Positions 1 through 8,698 of a stretch of DNA of 32,868 bases are shown here, piece after piece. The stretch covers positions 1 to 32,868 of the forward strand of contig CAZFEU010000023.1 in assembly GCA_964517875.1 (NCBI GenBank). Direction: 5' to 3'. The notes under the pieces were generated by a model. The model saw nothing but the letters and a program-made list of their open reading frames with translations, did no database searches and was not told where the DNA came from. The DNA comes from JAJPXC01 sp964517875. GTDB taxonomy: Bacteria > Bacteroidota > Bacteroidia > Bacteroidales > Muribaculaceae. The translations under genes were made by a program, and so were the position numbers. The stretch's first letter is position 1; each line of letters opens with the position of its first letter.

Positions 1-588
1 ATGAAATACCGCTCAAGCTACGGCCAGAACCTGCTGCAGCACTCACGCGAGACAGCCAACCTCTGCGCTATCATGGCATCGGAGCTCGGCCTCAATCCCA
101 AGAAAGCACGTCGTGCCGGCCTTCTCCACGACATAGGTAAAGTGCCCGACGATGAACCCGAACTCCCCCACGCTATCCTGGGCATGAAGCTTGCCGAGAA
201 ATACAAGGAAAAACCCGAAATCTGCAATGCCATCGGCGCTCACCACGATGAAGTGGAGATGACCTCGCTTCTTGCCCCCATAGTGCAGGTGTGCGATGCT
301 ATTTCTGGAGCCCGTCCCGGCGCTCGCCGCGAAATAGTCGAAGCCTATATCAAGCGTCTCAACGACCTCGAGCAGCTTGCCATGTCATACCCCGGAGTGA
401 TCAAAACCTACGCCATCCAGGCTGGCCGCGAGCTGCGTGTGATAGTTGGTGCCGACAAGATTGACGATGTCGAAACAGAAAAGCTGTCGGCCGAAATCGC
501 CAAGCGCATCCAGGACGAGATGACATACCCCGGTCAAGTAAAAATCACCGTAATACGCGAGACACGTTCAGTAAGCTTCGCCAAATAG
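1..588 (+). CDS. rny: Ribonuclease Y, C-terminal part (5' end outside window)
   Basis: This is the last 195 residues of RNase Y, the membrane-anchored endoribonuclease that starts mRNA decay. The HD metal-binding phosphohydrolase motif is visible as H14 in QHSRETAN and H43-D44 in LLHDIGK, followed by GAHHDE near residue 81. The C-terminal stretch ending in TVIRETRSVSFAK is typical of the family. Full-length RNase Y is about 500 residues or more, with an N-terminal transmembrane helix, a coiled coil and a KH domain. None of those is present, so the gene begins before base 1 and the ATG at base 1 is probably an internal methionine. The stop is at 586-588. The ricT-like gene follows after 10 bp, suggesting one transcript. 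The identification is based on recognised motifs, not on a search. Confidence 0.93.
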   Translation: MKYRSSYGQNLLQHSRETANLCAIMASELGLNPKKARRAGLLHDIGKVPDDEPELPHAILGMKLAEKYKEKPEICNAIGAHHDEVEMTSLLAPIVQVCDAISGARPGARREIVEAYIKRLNDLEQLAMSYPGVIKTYAIQAGRELRVIVGADKIDDVETEKLSAEIAKRIQDEMTYPGQVKITVIRETRSVSFAK

Positions 589-598
589 TTGACCCACT

Positions 599-1930
599 AT
601 GGCTGAGATCAATAACGATACGCCCTTAAAACCCGAGGAGTGCCCTCAGGAGTGCCGCAGTGCTTGCCCGCGAAAGGTAGCGTCCGGCCCCCGCGGTAAG
701 CTCACTTGCCACAACTGGCTGGAGGATATACCCGGAGGATATACCGACTGTGACATGGTGGAGGTGCAATTTAAGAATACACGCAAGGGCTACTATAAGA
801 ACTCAAACAACCTCCAGCTCCAGATCGGCGACTGGGTAGCAGTAGAGTCAAGCCCCGGACACGACATAGGCCAGGTGACTCTCACCGGCGCTTTAGTGCG
901 CCTGCAGATGCTAAAGGCCCGTGTAAAGCCCGACGCCGAGACTCGTCGTGTGTTCCGGCTGGCCAAGCCTGCCGACATTGAGAAGTTTGAGGAAGCACGC
1001 GCCCGCGAACACGACACAATGATACGAGCCCGCAAGATTGCCGAGGACCTGAACCTTAAGATGAAAATCGGCGACGTGGAGTATCAGGGAGATGGCAACA
1101 AGGCAATATTCTATTATATAGCTGATGAGCGTGTCGACTTCCGGCAACTCATAAAGGTATTGGCCGAGACATTCCATGTGCGCATCGAGATGAAGCAAAT
1201 CGGCGCGCGCCAGGAAGCCGGGCGCATTGGAGGCATAGGCCCCTGCGGGCGCCCGCTCTGCTGCGCCACATGGATGACATCGTTCGTATCGGTCGCCACG
1301 AGCGCTGCCCGATTCCAGGATCTGTCGCTCAACCCCCAGAAACTGGCAGGACAATGTGCCAAGCTCAAATGCTGCCTCAACTTCGAGGTCGACGCGTATG
1401 TGGAAAGTGTCAAGAAACTCCCACCTCGCGAAGTGAGGCTCGAAACCACCGATAACACATACTACCACTTCAAGACCGACATATTCAAAGGTGAAATTAC
1501 CTACTCCACCGATAAGAATATCGCAGCCAACCTCGTAACCATCGACGCCAAGCGCGCATTCGAAGTGATTGCAATGAATAAGAATGGTGAGAAGCCGCTT
1601 AAGCTTGAACGTGATGGCGCCCCAAATACTGAAAAAGCCAAGGAGTTTGGCGACATTATCGGTCAGGACTCACTGACACGCTTCGACAAGAAAAAGAAAC
1701 GCAAAGGTCAGCGCAACAATAGCAATGATGGCCAGCGTAATAATGGCGATCAACAGCCCAAAGGCAACCGTCAGCCAGGGCGTCAGCAACGCAACGACCG
1801 AAATAATGGCGACTCACAACCGCGCAACAACCGGCAACCACAGAATCGCCAGGAGCGTCAGTCGGGAAACGTCAAACAGCCCAACCAGCATCGCCCACCA
1901 CGCCAACAAAAAACCGACGATAATGCGTAA
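599..1930 (+). CDS. ricT: PSP1-domain regulatory protein, RicT/YaaT family
   Basis: 443 residues. The core (about 50-330) is the PSP1 domain of the RicT (YaaT) family. Two conserved cysteine clusters are visible, GPCGRPLCC (C216, C221, C222) and GQCAKLKCC (C253, C258, C259). In Bacillus subtilis, RicT works with RicA and RicF as an iron-sulfur complex that adjusts RNase Y cleavage. Four more cysteines (C15, C19, C23, C37) precede the core, as I recall for other Bacteroidota members. The tail from about residue 362 is a basic, Q/N/R-rich low-complexity stretch, starting DKKKKRKGQRNN, and is probably disordered. The gene starts 10 bp after rny and its end overlaps gldH by 8 bp (ATGCGTAA), so the three are probably cotranscribed. 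The family call is strong; a role with RNase Y here is inference from family and position. Confidence 0.88.
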   Translation: MAEINNDTPLKPEECPQECRSACPRKVASGPRGKLTCHNWLEDIPGGYTDCDMVEVQFKNTRKGYYKNSNNLQLQIGDWVAVESSPGHDIGQVTLTGALVRLQMLKARVKPDAETRRVFRLAKPADIEKFEEARAREHDTMIRARKIAEDLNLKMKIGDVEYQGDGNKAIFYYIADERVDFRQLIKVLAETFHVRIEMKQIGARQEAGRIGGIGPCGRPLCCATWMTSFVSVATSAARFQDLSLNPQKLAGQCAKLKCCLNFEVDAYVESVKKLPPREVRLETTDNTYYHFKTDIFKGEITYSTDKNIAANLVTIDAKRAFEVIAMNKNGEKPLKLERDGAPNTEKAKEFGDIIGQDSLTRFDKKKKRKGQRNNSNDGQRNNGDQQPKGNRQPGRQQRNDRNNGDSQPRNNRQPQNRQERQSGNVKQPNQHRPPRQQKTDDNA

Positions 1931-2381
1931 CCTGCTTATCATATCCTTATTATCACTGTGCTTGGGGAGCTGCCTCCCCGGGCACAATGATTATAGCGAC
2001 TACAAGCAACTTCCGGTCGACGGATGGGCATATAATGACCCCGTAACATTTAACATCGCCGGAGAAGACTCGATAGTCGAGGGAGCGTTATCACTTGGGC
2101 TACGCCACACCAACGCATACCCCTATTCAACGCTATATCTCGAGCTCGCTTACGAGGATACCACCGGCACTACCCACCTCGACACCCTCAACATCACAAT
2201 GGCCGACAATTATGGTCGTTGGCGCGGTAAGGGTGTGGGCACTGACTTCCAACTTGTCGACACCATCAACACACGGTTCACCCGCATAAAAGACGCACCA
2301 CTGAGATTACGTCACATAATGCGTGTCGACACCCTCCGCGGCATCGACATGGTTGGTATCGAGTTTATACAGAACCATTAG
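1923..2381 (+). CDS. gldH: Gliding-motility-type lipoprotein GldH
   Basis: 152 residues if translation starts at the ATG at 1923, within the stop region of ricT. An open frame extends further upstream, but this start gives a clean lipoprotein signal: MRNLLIISLLSLCLGSC, with a lipobox ending at Cys17. The mature part resembles GldH, including a WAYNDPVTF-like strand and a TLYLELAYED-like strand. GldH is an outer-membrane lipoprotein required for gliding in Flavobacterium. It is also widespread in non-gliding gut Bacteroidales, where its role is less clear. The ricT-gldH order is one I recall from related genomes. No gld/spr motility or type IX secretion genes are visible in this window, so gliding should not be assumed. 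Confidence 0.82.
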   Translation: MRNLLIISLLSLCLGSCLPGHNDYSDYKQLPVDGWAYNDPVTFNIAGEDSIVEGALSLGLRHTNAYPYSTLYLELAYEDTTGTTHLDTLNITMADNYGRWRGKGVGTDFQLVDTINTRFTRIKDAPLRLRHIMRVDTLRGIDMVGIEFIQNH

Positions 2382-2390
2382 ACTCACACG

Positions 2391-3590
2391 ATGGAAACAT
2401 CTCAACCACAGCAATTAATGCTATTACCCCCTGCCGAGTTCAACCTAAGGCTTAAAGGGATTATGCGCCTTATGGCCGAAAACTCACTGCAAGCTCTGCT
2501 CGTAAACGACCTGGCCAATCTTTACTATCTCACCGGGCGTGTATACTTAGGTTATGCTTATATACCGGCCGAAGGGGAGCCAATATTCTTTGTCAAGCGT
2601 CCGGTGGAGCTCGAAGGCGACAGAGTGGAATACATCCGCAAACCTGAGGATATCCCCTCACAACTTCAAAAGGCTGGGTATGATATTCCCACACGCATTG
2701 GTCTTGAGATGGGCTCATCGGCCTACGACACCATAATACGGCTTCAAAAACTGTTTCCACAGGCCGTCGCTGTCGATGCTTCACCGATGCTGCGGCGATG
2801 CCGGGCCGTGAAGACTCCTTATGAAATAAAAAAGCTCGAAATATCAGGTGAGCGCCACACAATGGTTTACCGCCGCATTCCGTCGCTCTACGAACCCGGG
2901 ATGTCGGACATCGAGCTTCAAATCGAAATCGAGCGACTGAGCCGCCGCGAAGGGTGTTTGGGTCAATTCCGCATCTCGGGCGACACAATGGAGCTGTTCA
3001 TGGGCAACGTAATTGCAGGCGAAAACGCCGACGCACCATCACCCTACGATTTCGCCATGGGAGGAGCCGGCATCGACCCATCAATACCTGTTGGAGCCAA
3101 CGGCACCATTCTGCGCCGAGGAATGTCAGTAATGGTCGACGTTAACGGCAACTACACAGGATATATGACCGACATGACCCGGACATTTGCTGTGGGCGAG
3201 CTGCCTGAATTAGCTATCAAAGCTCACGAAACATCTATCAGGATTCACCGTGAGCTCTGTCGCATGGGACGACCCGGTGTTGAGGCGAAAGCACTTTACC
3301 AACACGCACTGTCGATAGTCGAAGAAGCCAAACTTACACCCTATTACATGGGACATCGCCAGCACGCTGGCTTCATAGGGCACGGCATAGGCATCGAGGT
3401 CAACGAACTGCCGGTGATAGCCCCTCGCAGCCGTGACATCATTGCCGAAAATAACGTAATCGCACTGGAGCCCAAATTTGTAATACCCCGGGTAGGTGCC
3501 GTAGGCATTGAAAACACCTATGTTGTCACCTCCGACTCATGGCGATGTATCACCCACGCCCCAGAGGAGCTGATTGAGCTGGAAGGCTGA
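2391..3590 (+). CDS. M24 family metallopeptidase (Xaa-Pro peptidase-like)
   Basis: 399 residues: an N-terminal creatinase-like domain (about 15-150) followed by a pita-bread M24 peptidase domain (about 160-395). All five expected metal ligands are visible: D250 in VDVNG, D261 in TDMTR, H331 in GHGIGIEVNE, E360 in ALEPKF and E374 in GIENTY. It should therefore be an active two-metal peptidase of the aminopeptidase P / prolidase type, cleaving N-terminal Xaa-Pro bonds. There is no signal peptide, so it is cytoplasmic. The start is 9 bp after the gldH stop and the next gene begins 17 bp downstream, so it lies inside a tight gene run. Exact substrate (tripeptide versus dipeptide) cannot be told from sequence alone. 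Confidence 0.88.
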   Translation: METSQPQQLMLLPPAEFNLRLKGIMRLMAENSLQALLVNDLANLYYLTGRVYLGYAYIPAEGEPIFFVKRPVELEGDRVEYIRKPEDIPSQLQKAGYDIPTRIGLEMGSSAYDTIIRLQKLFPQAVAVDASPMLRRCRAVKTPYEIKKLEISGERHTMVYRRIPSLYEPGMSDIELQIEIERLSRREGCLGQFRISGDTMELFMGNVIAGENADAPSPYDFAMGGAGIDPSIPVGANGTILRRGMSVMVDVNGNYTGYMTDMTRTFAVGELPELAIKAHETSIRIHRELCRMGRPGVEAKALYQHALSIVEEAKLTPYYMGHRQHAGFIGHGIGIEVNELPVIAPRSRDIIAENNVIALEPKFVIPRVGAVGIENTYVVTSDSWRCITHAPEELIELEG

Positions 3591-3607
3591 AATACTACCA
3601 ATTGAAA

Positions 3608-5122
3608 ATGCTTACAAGAAAAATATTCCGCACCGTAGGTGAAGTGGCCGACCAGCTGGGCCGTGAATGCTATGTAGTGGGCGGCTATGTGCGCGACCTG
3701 CTGCTGCATCGTAAATCAAAAGATATCGACTTCGTTACCGTGGGCAGCGGCATCGAAGTAGCTCAGCAGCTGTGCACGGTGCTCGGGCACGGAGCACGCG
3801 TGAATGTGTTTCGCAACTACGGTACAGCCCAAGTGAAATGGCGCGACTCCGAGCTTGAGTTTGTAGGAGCGCGAAAGGAATCATATCACCGCGAATCACG
3901 CAACCCCATAGTCGAAGATGGCACACTCGATGACGACCTCTCCCGCCGCGATTTCACGATAAATGCAATGGCCATACGTGTCAATACCGACCACTTCGAC
4001 GAGCTTGTCGATAAATTCAATGGTCTTGATGACCTTAACAAAGGGTTGATACGCACGCCGCTTGACCCCGACATCACCTTTAGTGACGACCCCCTGAGAA
4101 TGATGCGCGCCATCCGGTTCGCCACTCAGTTGCAATTCACAATAGTGCCCGACACCCTGCAGGCAATAACCCGCAACGCCCATCGCATCGAGATCATCAC
4201 CCGCGAGCGCATCGTCACCGAGTGGATGAAGATCATGGAGTCGCCAAAACCCTCAATCGGATGGAAGTTACAGGCCGAAACCGGATTGCTTAAACTGATA
4301 TTTCCGGCTCTCGACGCACTCCGAGGCGTTGATGTGGTGAAGGGGCGCGCCCACAAGGATAATTTTGACCACACTATGCAAGTGCTCGATAAGGTTGCCG
4401 CACAGTCCGACAACGTATGGCTGCGTTGGGGCGCATTGCTCCACGATATCGCAAAGCCAGTGACTAAACGCTGGGACGACACTCTGGGATGGACTTTCCA
4501 CAACCACAACTTCATAGGGGCAAAGATGATACCTCGCCTTTTCCGCGACATGAAGATGCCGCAGAACGAGAATATGAAGTATGTGCAGAAACTCGTTGAG
4601 CTACACATGCGCCCTATAGCCCTGGTGGAAGATGGCGTTACCGACAGCGCCGTTCGTCGCCTGTTGGTCGATGCCGGCAATGATATCGACGACCTTATGA
4701 CTCTATGCCGCGCCGACATCACATCCAAAAACAAAGAAAAAGTCAAAAGATTTCTTGACAACTTCGATGCCGTGGTGCTACGAATGGCCGAAATCGAAGC
4801 GAAGGACCAACTCCGAAATTGGCAACCTCCGGTCGACGGTACTGAAATCATGGAGACATTCGGTCTTAAGTCAAGCCCTATTGTAGGTGTGATAAAAGAT
4901 GCTGTGCGCAATGCAATACTCGACGGCGACATACCCAACGAACGCGAGGAAGCGCTAAAACTTATGCATCGCACAGCCCATGAAATCGTAGCTGACCCTC
5001 AAGGCACCATCCACACCGTGCTTGAAGGGGAAAACCGCGAGGCCAAGCGCATCGCAATGACTCAAATGCTGGAGCGCGACATAAAACTCCTTGAACAGAA
5101 AATAGAACAGCTCAATGCCTGA
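3608..5122 (+). CDS. cca: CCA-adding tRNA nucleotidyltransferase with HD domain
   Basis: 504 residues from the ATG at 3608; a TTG two codons upstream (3602) is a less likely start. It adds or repairs the 3' CCA end of tRNA. The class II nucleotidyltransferase head shows GGYVRDLLL (about 25-33), the catalytic DID carboxylates (D39, D41) and the RRDFTINAMA motif. A tRNA-binding neck follows, then an HD phosphohydrolase domain with LLHDIAKP (H279, D280). Close relatives also include poly(A) polymerase, but the head-HD layout is usual for Bacteroidota CCA enzymes. The last 8 bases (ATGCCTGA) overlap the start of the U32 gene, so translation is probably coupled. Another RNA-maturation gene in the rny-ricT run. 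Confidence 0.9.
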   Translation: MLTRKIFRTVGEVADQLGRECYVVGGYVRDLLLHRKSKDIDFVTVGSGIEVAQQLCTVLGHGARVNVFRNYGTAQVKWRDSELEFVGARKESYHRESRNPIVEDGTLDDDLSRRDFTINAMAIRVNTDHFDELVDKFNGLDDLNKGLIRTPLDPDITFSDDPLRMMRAIRFATQLQFTIVPDTLQAITRNAHRIEIITRERIVTEWMKIMESPKPSIGWKLQAETGLLKLIFPALDALRGVDVVKGRAHKDNFDHTMQVLDKVAAQSDNVWLRWGALLHDIAKPVTKRWDDTLGWTFHNHNFIGAKMIPRLFRDMKMPQNENMKYVQKLVELHMRPIALVEDGVTDSAVRRLLVDAGNDIDDLMTLCRADITSKNKEKVKRFLDNFDAVVLRMAEIEAKDQLRNWQPPVDGTEIMETFGLKSSPIVGVIKDAVRNAILDGDIPNEREEALKLMHRTAHEIVADPQGTIHTVLEGENREAKRIAMTQMLERDIKLLEQKIEQLNA

Positions 5123-6971
5123 ACCGCGCTACATCGAACTACTTGCTCCAGCACGCAACGCTGATATAGCCATCGCCGCCATCGATTGCGGCGCAGACGC
5201 AGTATATATCGGTGCGCCACGAAATGGAGCAAGAGCATCGGCCACCAACAGCATCGACGATATAGCCCAAGTAGTGTGTTATGCGCATAAATTTGGCGCA
5301 AGGGTTTACGTCACCGTCAACACTATTATTTACGACGATGAGTTGGCCGATGTAGAGCAGATGATAAGCCGGCTATACCACATCGGAGTTGATGCACTGA
5401 TAGTGCAGGACATGGGTATACTACGCATGAATATTCCACCTATCGCCCTACATGCCAGCACACAATGCGATACTCGCGATTCAGCCAAGGCTAAATTTCT
5501 TGAGCAGGTGGGCTTCAGCCAGATAGTTCTTGCCCGCGAGCTCACGATCAATGAAATCAAAGAGATACATTCGCACGTCACAGTGCCACTCGAAGCATTC
5601 ATACACGGCGCTCTGTGTGTAAGCTACAGCGGTGATTGCCATGCAAGCTGGGCATTAAAGGGTCGCTCGGCCAATCGTGGCGAATGTGCTCAAATATGCC
5701 GAATGCCATGGCAGCTGACCGATGCTGAAGGCCGCGTAATCAGTACACATCATGGGGAGCATCTGCTATCGCTCCGCGACATGAACCGCTCCAACTCAAT
5801 TGAACAATTGCTCGATGCAGGGGTGTCATCATTTAAAATCGAAGGGAGGTTGAAAGACATCGACTATGTAAAGAATGTGGTGACATATTACCGTCGTCGG
5901 CTTGACGAAATAATCGATCTGCATCCCGAAAAATATCGGCGGCAATCGTTGGGAACGACTCGTATAGACCTGAAACCCGACCTGGCAAAAACTTTCAACC
6001 GTGGCTACACCGACTACTTTCTGCATGGCAATCCCTCAACGGGAATTGCGTCGATGGCATCACCCAAATCCATAGGTGAGCCCGTGGGGAAGGTAGTCAG
6101 CGTCAAGGGAGGTACCATCGTGGCATCACTCTCCCCACCATTAGCCAATGGGGATGGCATGGGATATTTCTCGGCTGATGGTGTATTTCACGGCTTTAGA
6201 CTCAATCGTGTGGACGGATCACGGCTTTATCCAGCATCGGAGGTCAATATACCGCAAGGCACCACCTTATGGCGTAACCGCAATAAGCGTTGGGACGACG
6301 AAATGCAACAGGCTGTGCCGCAACGCATCATCCCAATAACCATGACCCTTCGCGGAGCCGACTCACAGGTGATTGTACTTGATATCAGCTATCAGCGCGT
6401 TAATGGCACTAAAGCTACCGTTTCCACTACTCTGTCTCAGGATTTTATCGAAGCCAAAACTCCGCAGGAATCACAACGCATGCGTGTAATGAGCAAACTT
6501 GGCGACACCATCTATCAACTCGAGGCTCTTAATGACTTACTGGGGGAAAGGTTTGTCCCAGCTTCAACTCTTACACAACTGCGTCGCGACGGCATCGAGC
6601 TTCTCAACCGCACAATCCGCTCCACACATCCTTTCAGCTACCGCCGAAATGAGAATCACCAAGCTCCACTGCCCCGCGGCACTGTCATCACGTATCACGA
6701 CAATGTAGCCAACGAGCTCGCACGTAGATTTTACCACGAGCATGGAGCCACATCGATTGAATCAGCACTCGAAACCGACAAAAGTGGCGTGGCTTCTGAA
6801 ACACGCGTTATGACTACACGATACTGCTTGCGGCGCGAGCTTGGCGCTTGCCTTAAAACACCTGCTGGCAAAAACCTCCCCGTCGGCGACCTGTATCTCA
6901 ACAACGGACCGCTGCGACTGCGCGCCCACTGCGATTGCGCAGCGTGTCGCATGACACTCTATACCTGCTGA
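5115..6971 (+). CDS. Peptidase U32 family RNA hydroxylation protein (RlhA/TrhP-like)
   Basis: 618 residues. The N-terminal TIM-barrel-like U32 region begins with ELLAPARNADIAIAAIDCGA and includes a four-cysteine set (C168, C175, C191, C195, in CVSYSGDC and ECAQIC). In Escherichia coli the U32 proteins TrhP and RlhA are needed for prephenate-dependent 5-hydroxylation of tRNA U34 and for hydroxylation of C2501 in 23S rRNA. Length and a C-terminal extension resembling DUF3656 (about 370-500) are closer to RlhA than to the roughly 450-residue TrhP. The last 60 residues hold a second cysteine-rich group (YCLRRELGAC, HCDCAAC). The gene overlaps cca by 8 bp. It converges on radC with only 4 bp between stops. 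Calling it a protease would be misleading; which RNA it modifies is not known. Confidence 0.85.
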   Translation: MPEPRYIELLAPARNADIAIAAIDCGADAVYIGAPRNGARASATNSIDDIAQVVCYAHKFGARVYVTVNTIIYDDELADVEQMISRLYHIGVDALIVQDMGILRMNIPPIALHASTQCDTRDSAKAKFLEQVGFSQIVLARELTINEIKEIHSHVTVPLEAFIHGALCVSYSGDCHASWALKGRSANRGECAQICRMPWQLTDAEGRVISTHHGEHLLSLRDMNRSNSIEQLLDAGVSSFKIEGRLKDIDYVKNVVTYYRRRLDEIIDLHPEKYRRQSLGTTRIDLKPDLAKTFNRGYTDYFLHGNPSTGIASMASPKSIGEPVGKVVSVKGGTIVASLSPPLANGDGMGYFSADGVFHGFRLNRVDGSRLYPASEVNIPQGTTLWRNRNKRWDDEMQQAVPQRIIPITMTLRGADSQVIVLDISYQRVNGTKATVSTTLSQDFIEAKTPQESQRMRVMSKLGDTIYQLEALNDLLGERFVPASTLTQLRRDGIELLNRTIRSTHPFSYRRNENHQAPLPRGTVITYHDNVANELARRFYHEHGATSIESALETDKSGVASETRVMTTRYCLRRELGACLKTPAGKNLPVGDLYLNNGPLRLRAHCDCAACRMTLYTC

Positions 6972-6975
6972 GGTT

Positions 6976-7692
6976 TCAGAGGTTGCCGGAATCGAGATAA
7001 GAGTAATAACCCTGCGGAGCAATAATCACATGGTCGAGCAGACGTATGTCGAGAAGTTGACATGCCTGCTTAATGCGCAGTGTAAGCTTATTGTCATCAT
7101 TACTTGGAAGGAGCGTGCCCGATGGGTGATTATGCACCACTATAATCCCGGCCGACAGCTTGTCGATGGCCGACTTCATCAACAACTTCACATCTACAAG
7201 TGTCCCGGCGGTGCCACCGTGGCTCAAACGCTCCCGTGCTATCACCTTGTTGGCACGAGAGAGGTGAAGCACCCAGAATTCCTCCCACCGCAACTTAGCC
7301 ATGTGAGGCTGCATGATTTCATACACTGTTTTGCTGCCCACAATCTGAGGGTCGGCAACATTGAAATCAACCTGGCAACGCATTCCAAGCTCAAATGCAG
7401 CGACAAGAGATATTGCCTTGGCCGGTCCGATGCCGCGATACTTGCGTGTGAGTTCAGCTATTGACAACCGGGCAAGCCTTGAAAGCTTATTATCATTATC
7501 ATTGAGAATTTCCTGACTCAGCTGTATCACCGACTGGCCGGGCAAGCCCGAGCCGAATACTATAGCCAACAATTCGGCATTGCTCAGCGACTCTATACCA
7601 TGAAGCAACACCTTTTCTCGAGGTCGGTCATCGCTGTTGAGATCATGGATGCGATATCCCTTCCAATCATTCTGTTTATTACTACTTTCCAC
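6976..7692 (-). CDS. radC: RadC family JAB/MPN-domain protein
   Basis: About 238 residues from a GTG at 7692, or 242 from a TTG at 7704; there is no in-frame ATG near the N-terminus. The N-terminal half has RPREKVLLHG and a helix-hairpin-helix-like stretch (KYRGIGPAKAISLVAAFELG). The C-terminal JAB domain carries the JAMM metal motif HNHPSG followed by a conserved Asp in SNDD. RadC proteins (UPF0758) were once called DNA repair proteins, but that role is doubtful and the true function is unknown. The start lies inside the end of the glycosyltransferase gene: GTG gives an 11 bp overlap and TTG a 23 bp overlap. It is the last gene of the minus-strand agmatine run and converges with the U32 gene. 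Confidence 0.87.
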   Translation of the reverse strand: MESSNKQNDWKGYRIHDLNSDDRPREKVLLHGIESLSNAELLAIVFGSGLPGQSVIQLSQEILNDNDNKLSRLARLSIAELTRKYRGIGPAKAISLVAAFELGMRCQVDFNVADPQIVGSKTVYEIMQPHMAKLRWEEFWVLHLSRANKVIARERLSHGGTAGTLVDVKLLMKSAIDKLSAGIIVVHNHPSGTLLPSNDDNKLTLRIKQACQLLDIRLLDHVIIAPQGYYSYLDSGNL

Positions 7693-8677
7693 GACGCATC
7701 TCAATTTCCTGATTCACATCGCGACCGCGATGGAGTAAAATTTTTGTAAAATAGGCATTGATAAATCCCGCGCCGTAGCCATAAAGCTGAATAAGTGATG
7801 CCGGCACTGCCATTACCGCTATTTTCACCGACCTGGTTGACACCAGCGCCGCAATGAATAGCGCCAGAATGTATGCTACCAATGGCAATATACACCACCA
7901 CCGCCACGCTACCGATAGCGCAATAAGCCCTATCGAGCCGATGGTGAATACAGCAGGCAGTGTGTGCACTAACTTCATCGAACCCGGGTAGAGCAGCTTG
8001 AGCGTGATGCGCGACATACCGAACACATACACCTGACGGAAAAACTTACGCCAACTGAGCCTGCGCTTATGATACACGGGGCAGCTACGCATCAGGCCGA
8101 TTGTGAATCCGGCCTGACGGATTCGTGTTGACATGTCGATATCCTCGGAAAACATTTCGCGGAAGCCGCCGACGGTATCGTAAACCTTACGCGAAAATCC
8201 CATATTAAACGTACGCGGGGTGAATTTCTCCATACTTACCTTCCCACCGCGAATTCCGCCGGTGGTAAGGAATGAGGTCATAGCGAAGTTGATGGCCTTC
8301 TGCGTATCAGTGAACGAGCTGTGGGCGGCATCAGGTCCACCGAAACAGTCGAGAGGCTTCGCCGTCAATTCCTCTTCGAGAGTAGCGAAATATGTGGGCG
8401 GTATCACACAGTCGCTATCGAAAAATATGAAGTAATCGCCCGAAGCACGCTCCATGCCATAGTTGCGGGCTATCGACCTCCCCTCATTCGACTTGAAAAA
8501 ATATATTATATCGAGTTTATCAGAGTACTGACTGCACACATCGCCACATGGTTGAGTTGAGCCATCCTCAACGATCACCACCTCAAAATTCTTGACAGTC
8601 TGCCTGTCGAGCGAGTCGAGCAGATCACGCACTTCATCGATGCGATTGTACACCGGCACAATTACTGAAAATTTCAT
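7682..8677 (-). CDS. Family 2 glycosyltransferase, membrane-associated
   Basis: 331 residues. The N-terminal GT-A domain starts MKFSVIVPVYNR, with the nucleotide-binding Asp in VEDGST (D38) and a metal-binding DSD (D87, D89) in FFDSDC. Further on are the acceptor-site ED in FSEDIDMSTRIRQAG and an arginine-rich patch. Residues about 238-310 hold two to three hydrophobic segments, so the protein probably sits on the inner face of the inner membrane and transfers a sugar to a lipid or envelope glycan. Donor and acceptor cannot be read from sequence. It begins 21 bp after aguB and overlaps radC. No other polysaccharide genes are beside it, so it is not part of a visible capsule or O-antigen locus. 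Confidence 0.85.
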   Translation of the reverse strand: MKFSVIVPVYNRIDEVRDLLDSLDRQTVKNFEVVIVEDGSTQPCGDVCSQYSDKLDIIYFFKSNEGRSIARNYGMERASGDYFIFFDSDCVIPPTYFATLEEELTAKPLDCFGGPDAAHSSFTDTQKAINFAMTSFLTTGGIRGGKVSMEKFTPRTFNMGFSRKVYDTVGGFREMFSEDIDMSTRIRQAGFTIGLMRSCPVYHKRRLSWRKFFRQVYVFGMSRITLKLLYPGSMKLVHTLPAVFTIGSIGLIALSVAWRWWCILPLVAYILALFIAALVSTRSVKIAVMAVPASLIQLYGYGAGFINAYFTKILLHRGRDVNQEIEMRRGK

Positions 8678-8698
8678 ACAGCTGCGAGAGTGTGATGA

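Noticed and set aside
911..1468. 185-codon open frame on the minus strand inside ricT
   Set aside because: Antisense to conserved cysteine motifs of RicT, with no promoter, signal or family similarity.
1725..1922. Upstream extension of the gldH frame
   Set aside because: It lies within the ricT coding tail and would bury the clear lipoprotein signal that starts at 1923.
1923..2381. Gliding motility or type IX secretion system
   Set aside because: Only gldH is present. Without other gld, spr or por genes in the window, this family alone does not show motility.
4126..4974. 282-codon open frame on the minus strand inside cca
   Set aside because: It is fully antisense to a well-supported enzyme gene, is Ser/Arg-rich without any recognisable domain, and arises from codon bias in the opposite frame.
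7030..7464. 144-codon plus-strand frame opposite radC
   Set aside because: radC has the complete JAMM motif on the other strand; this frame has no domain and no promoter.
6976..7692. RadC as a sign of a mobile or anti-restriction element
   Set aside because: It is an intact chromosomal-type RadC in a housekeeping operon; no integrase, transposase, repeat or phage gene lies nearby.
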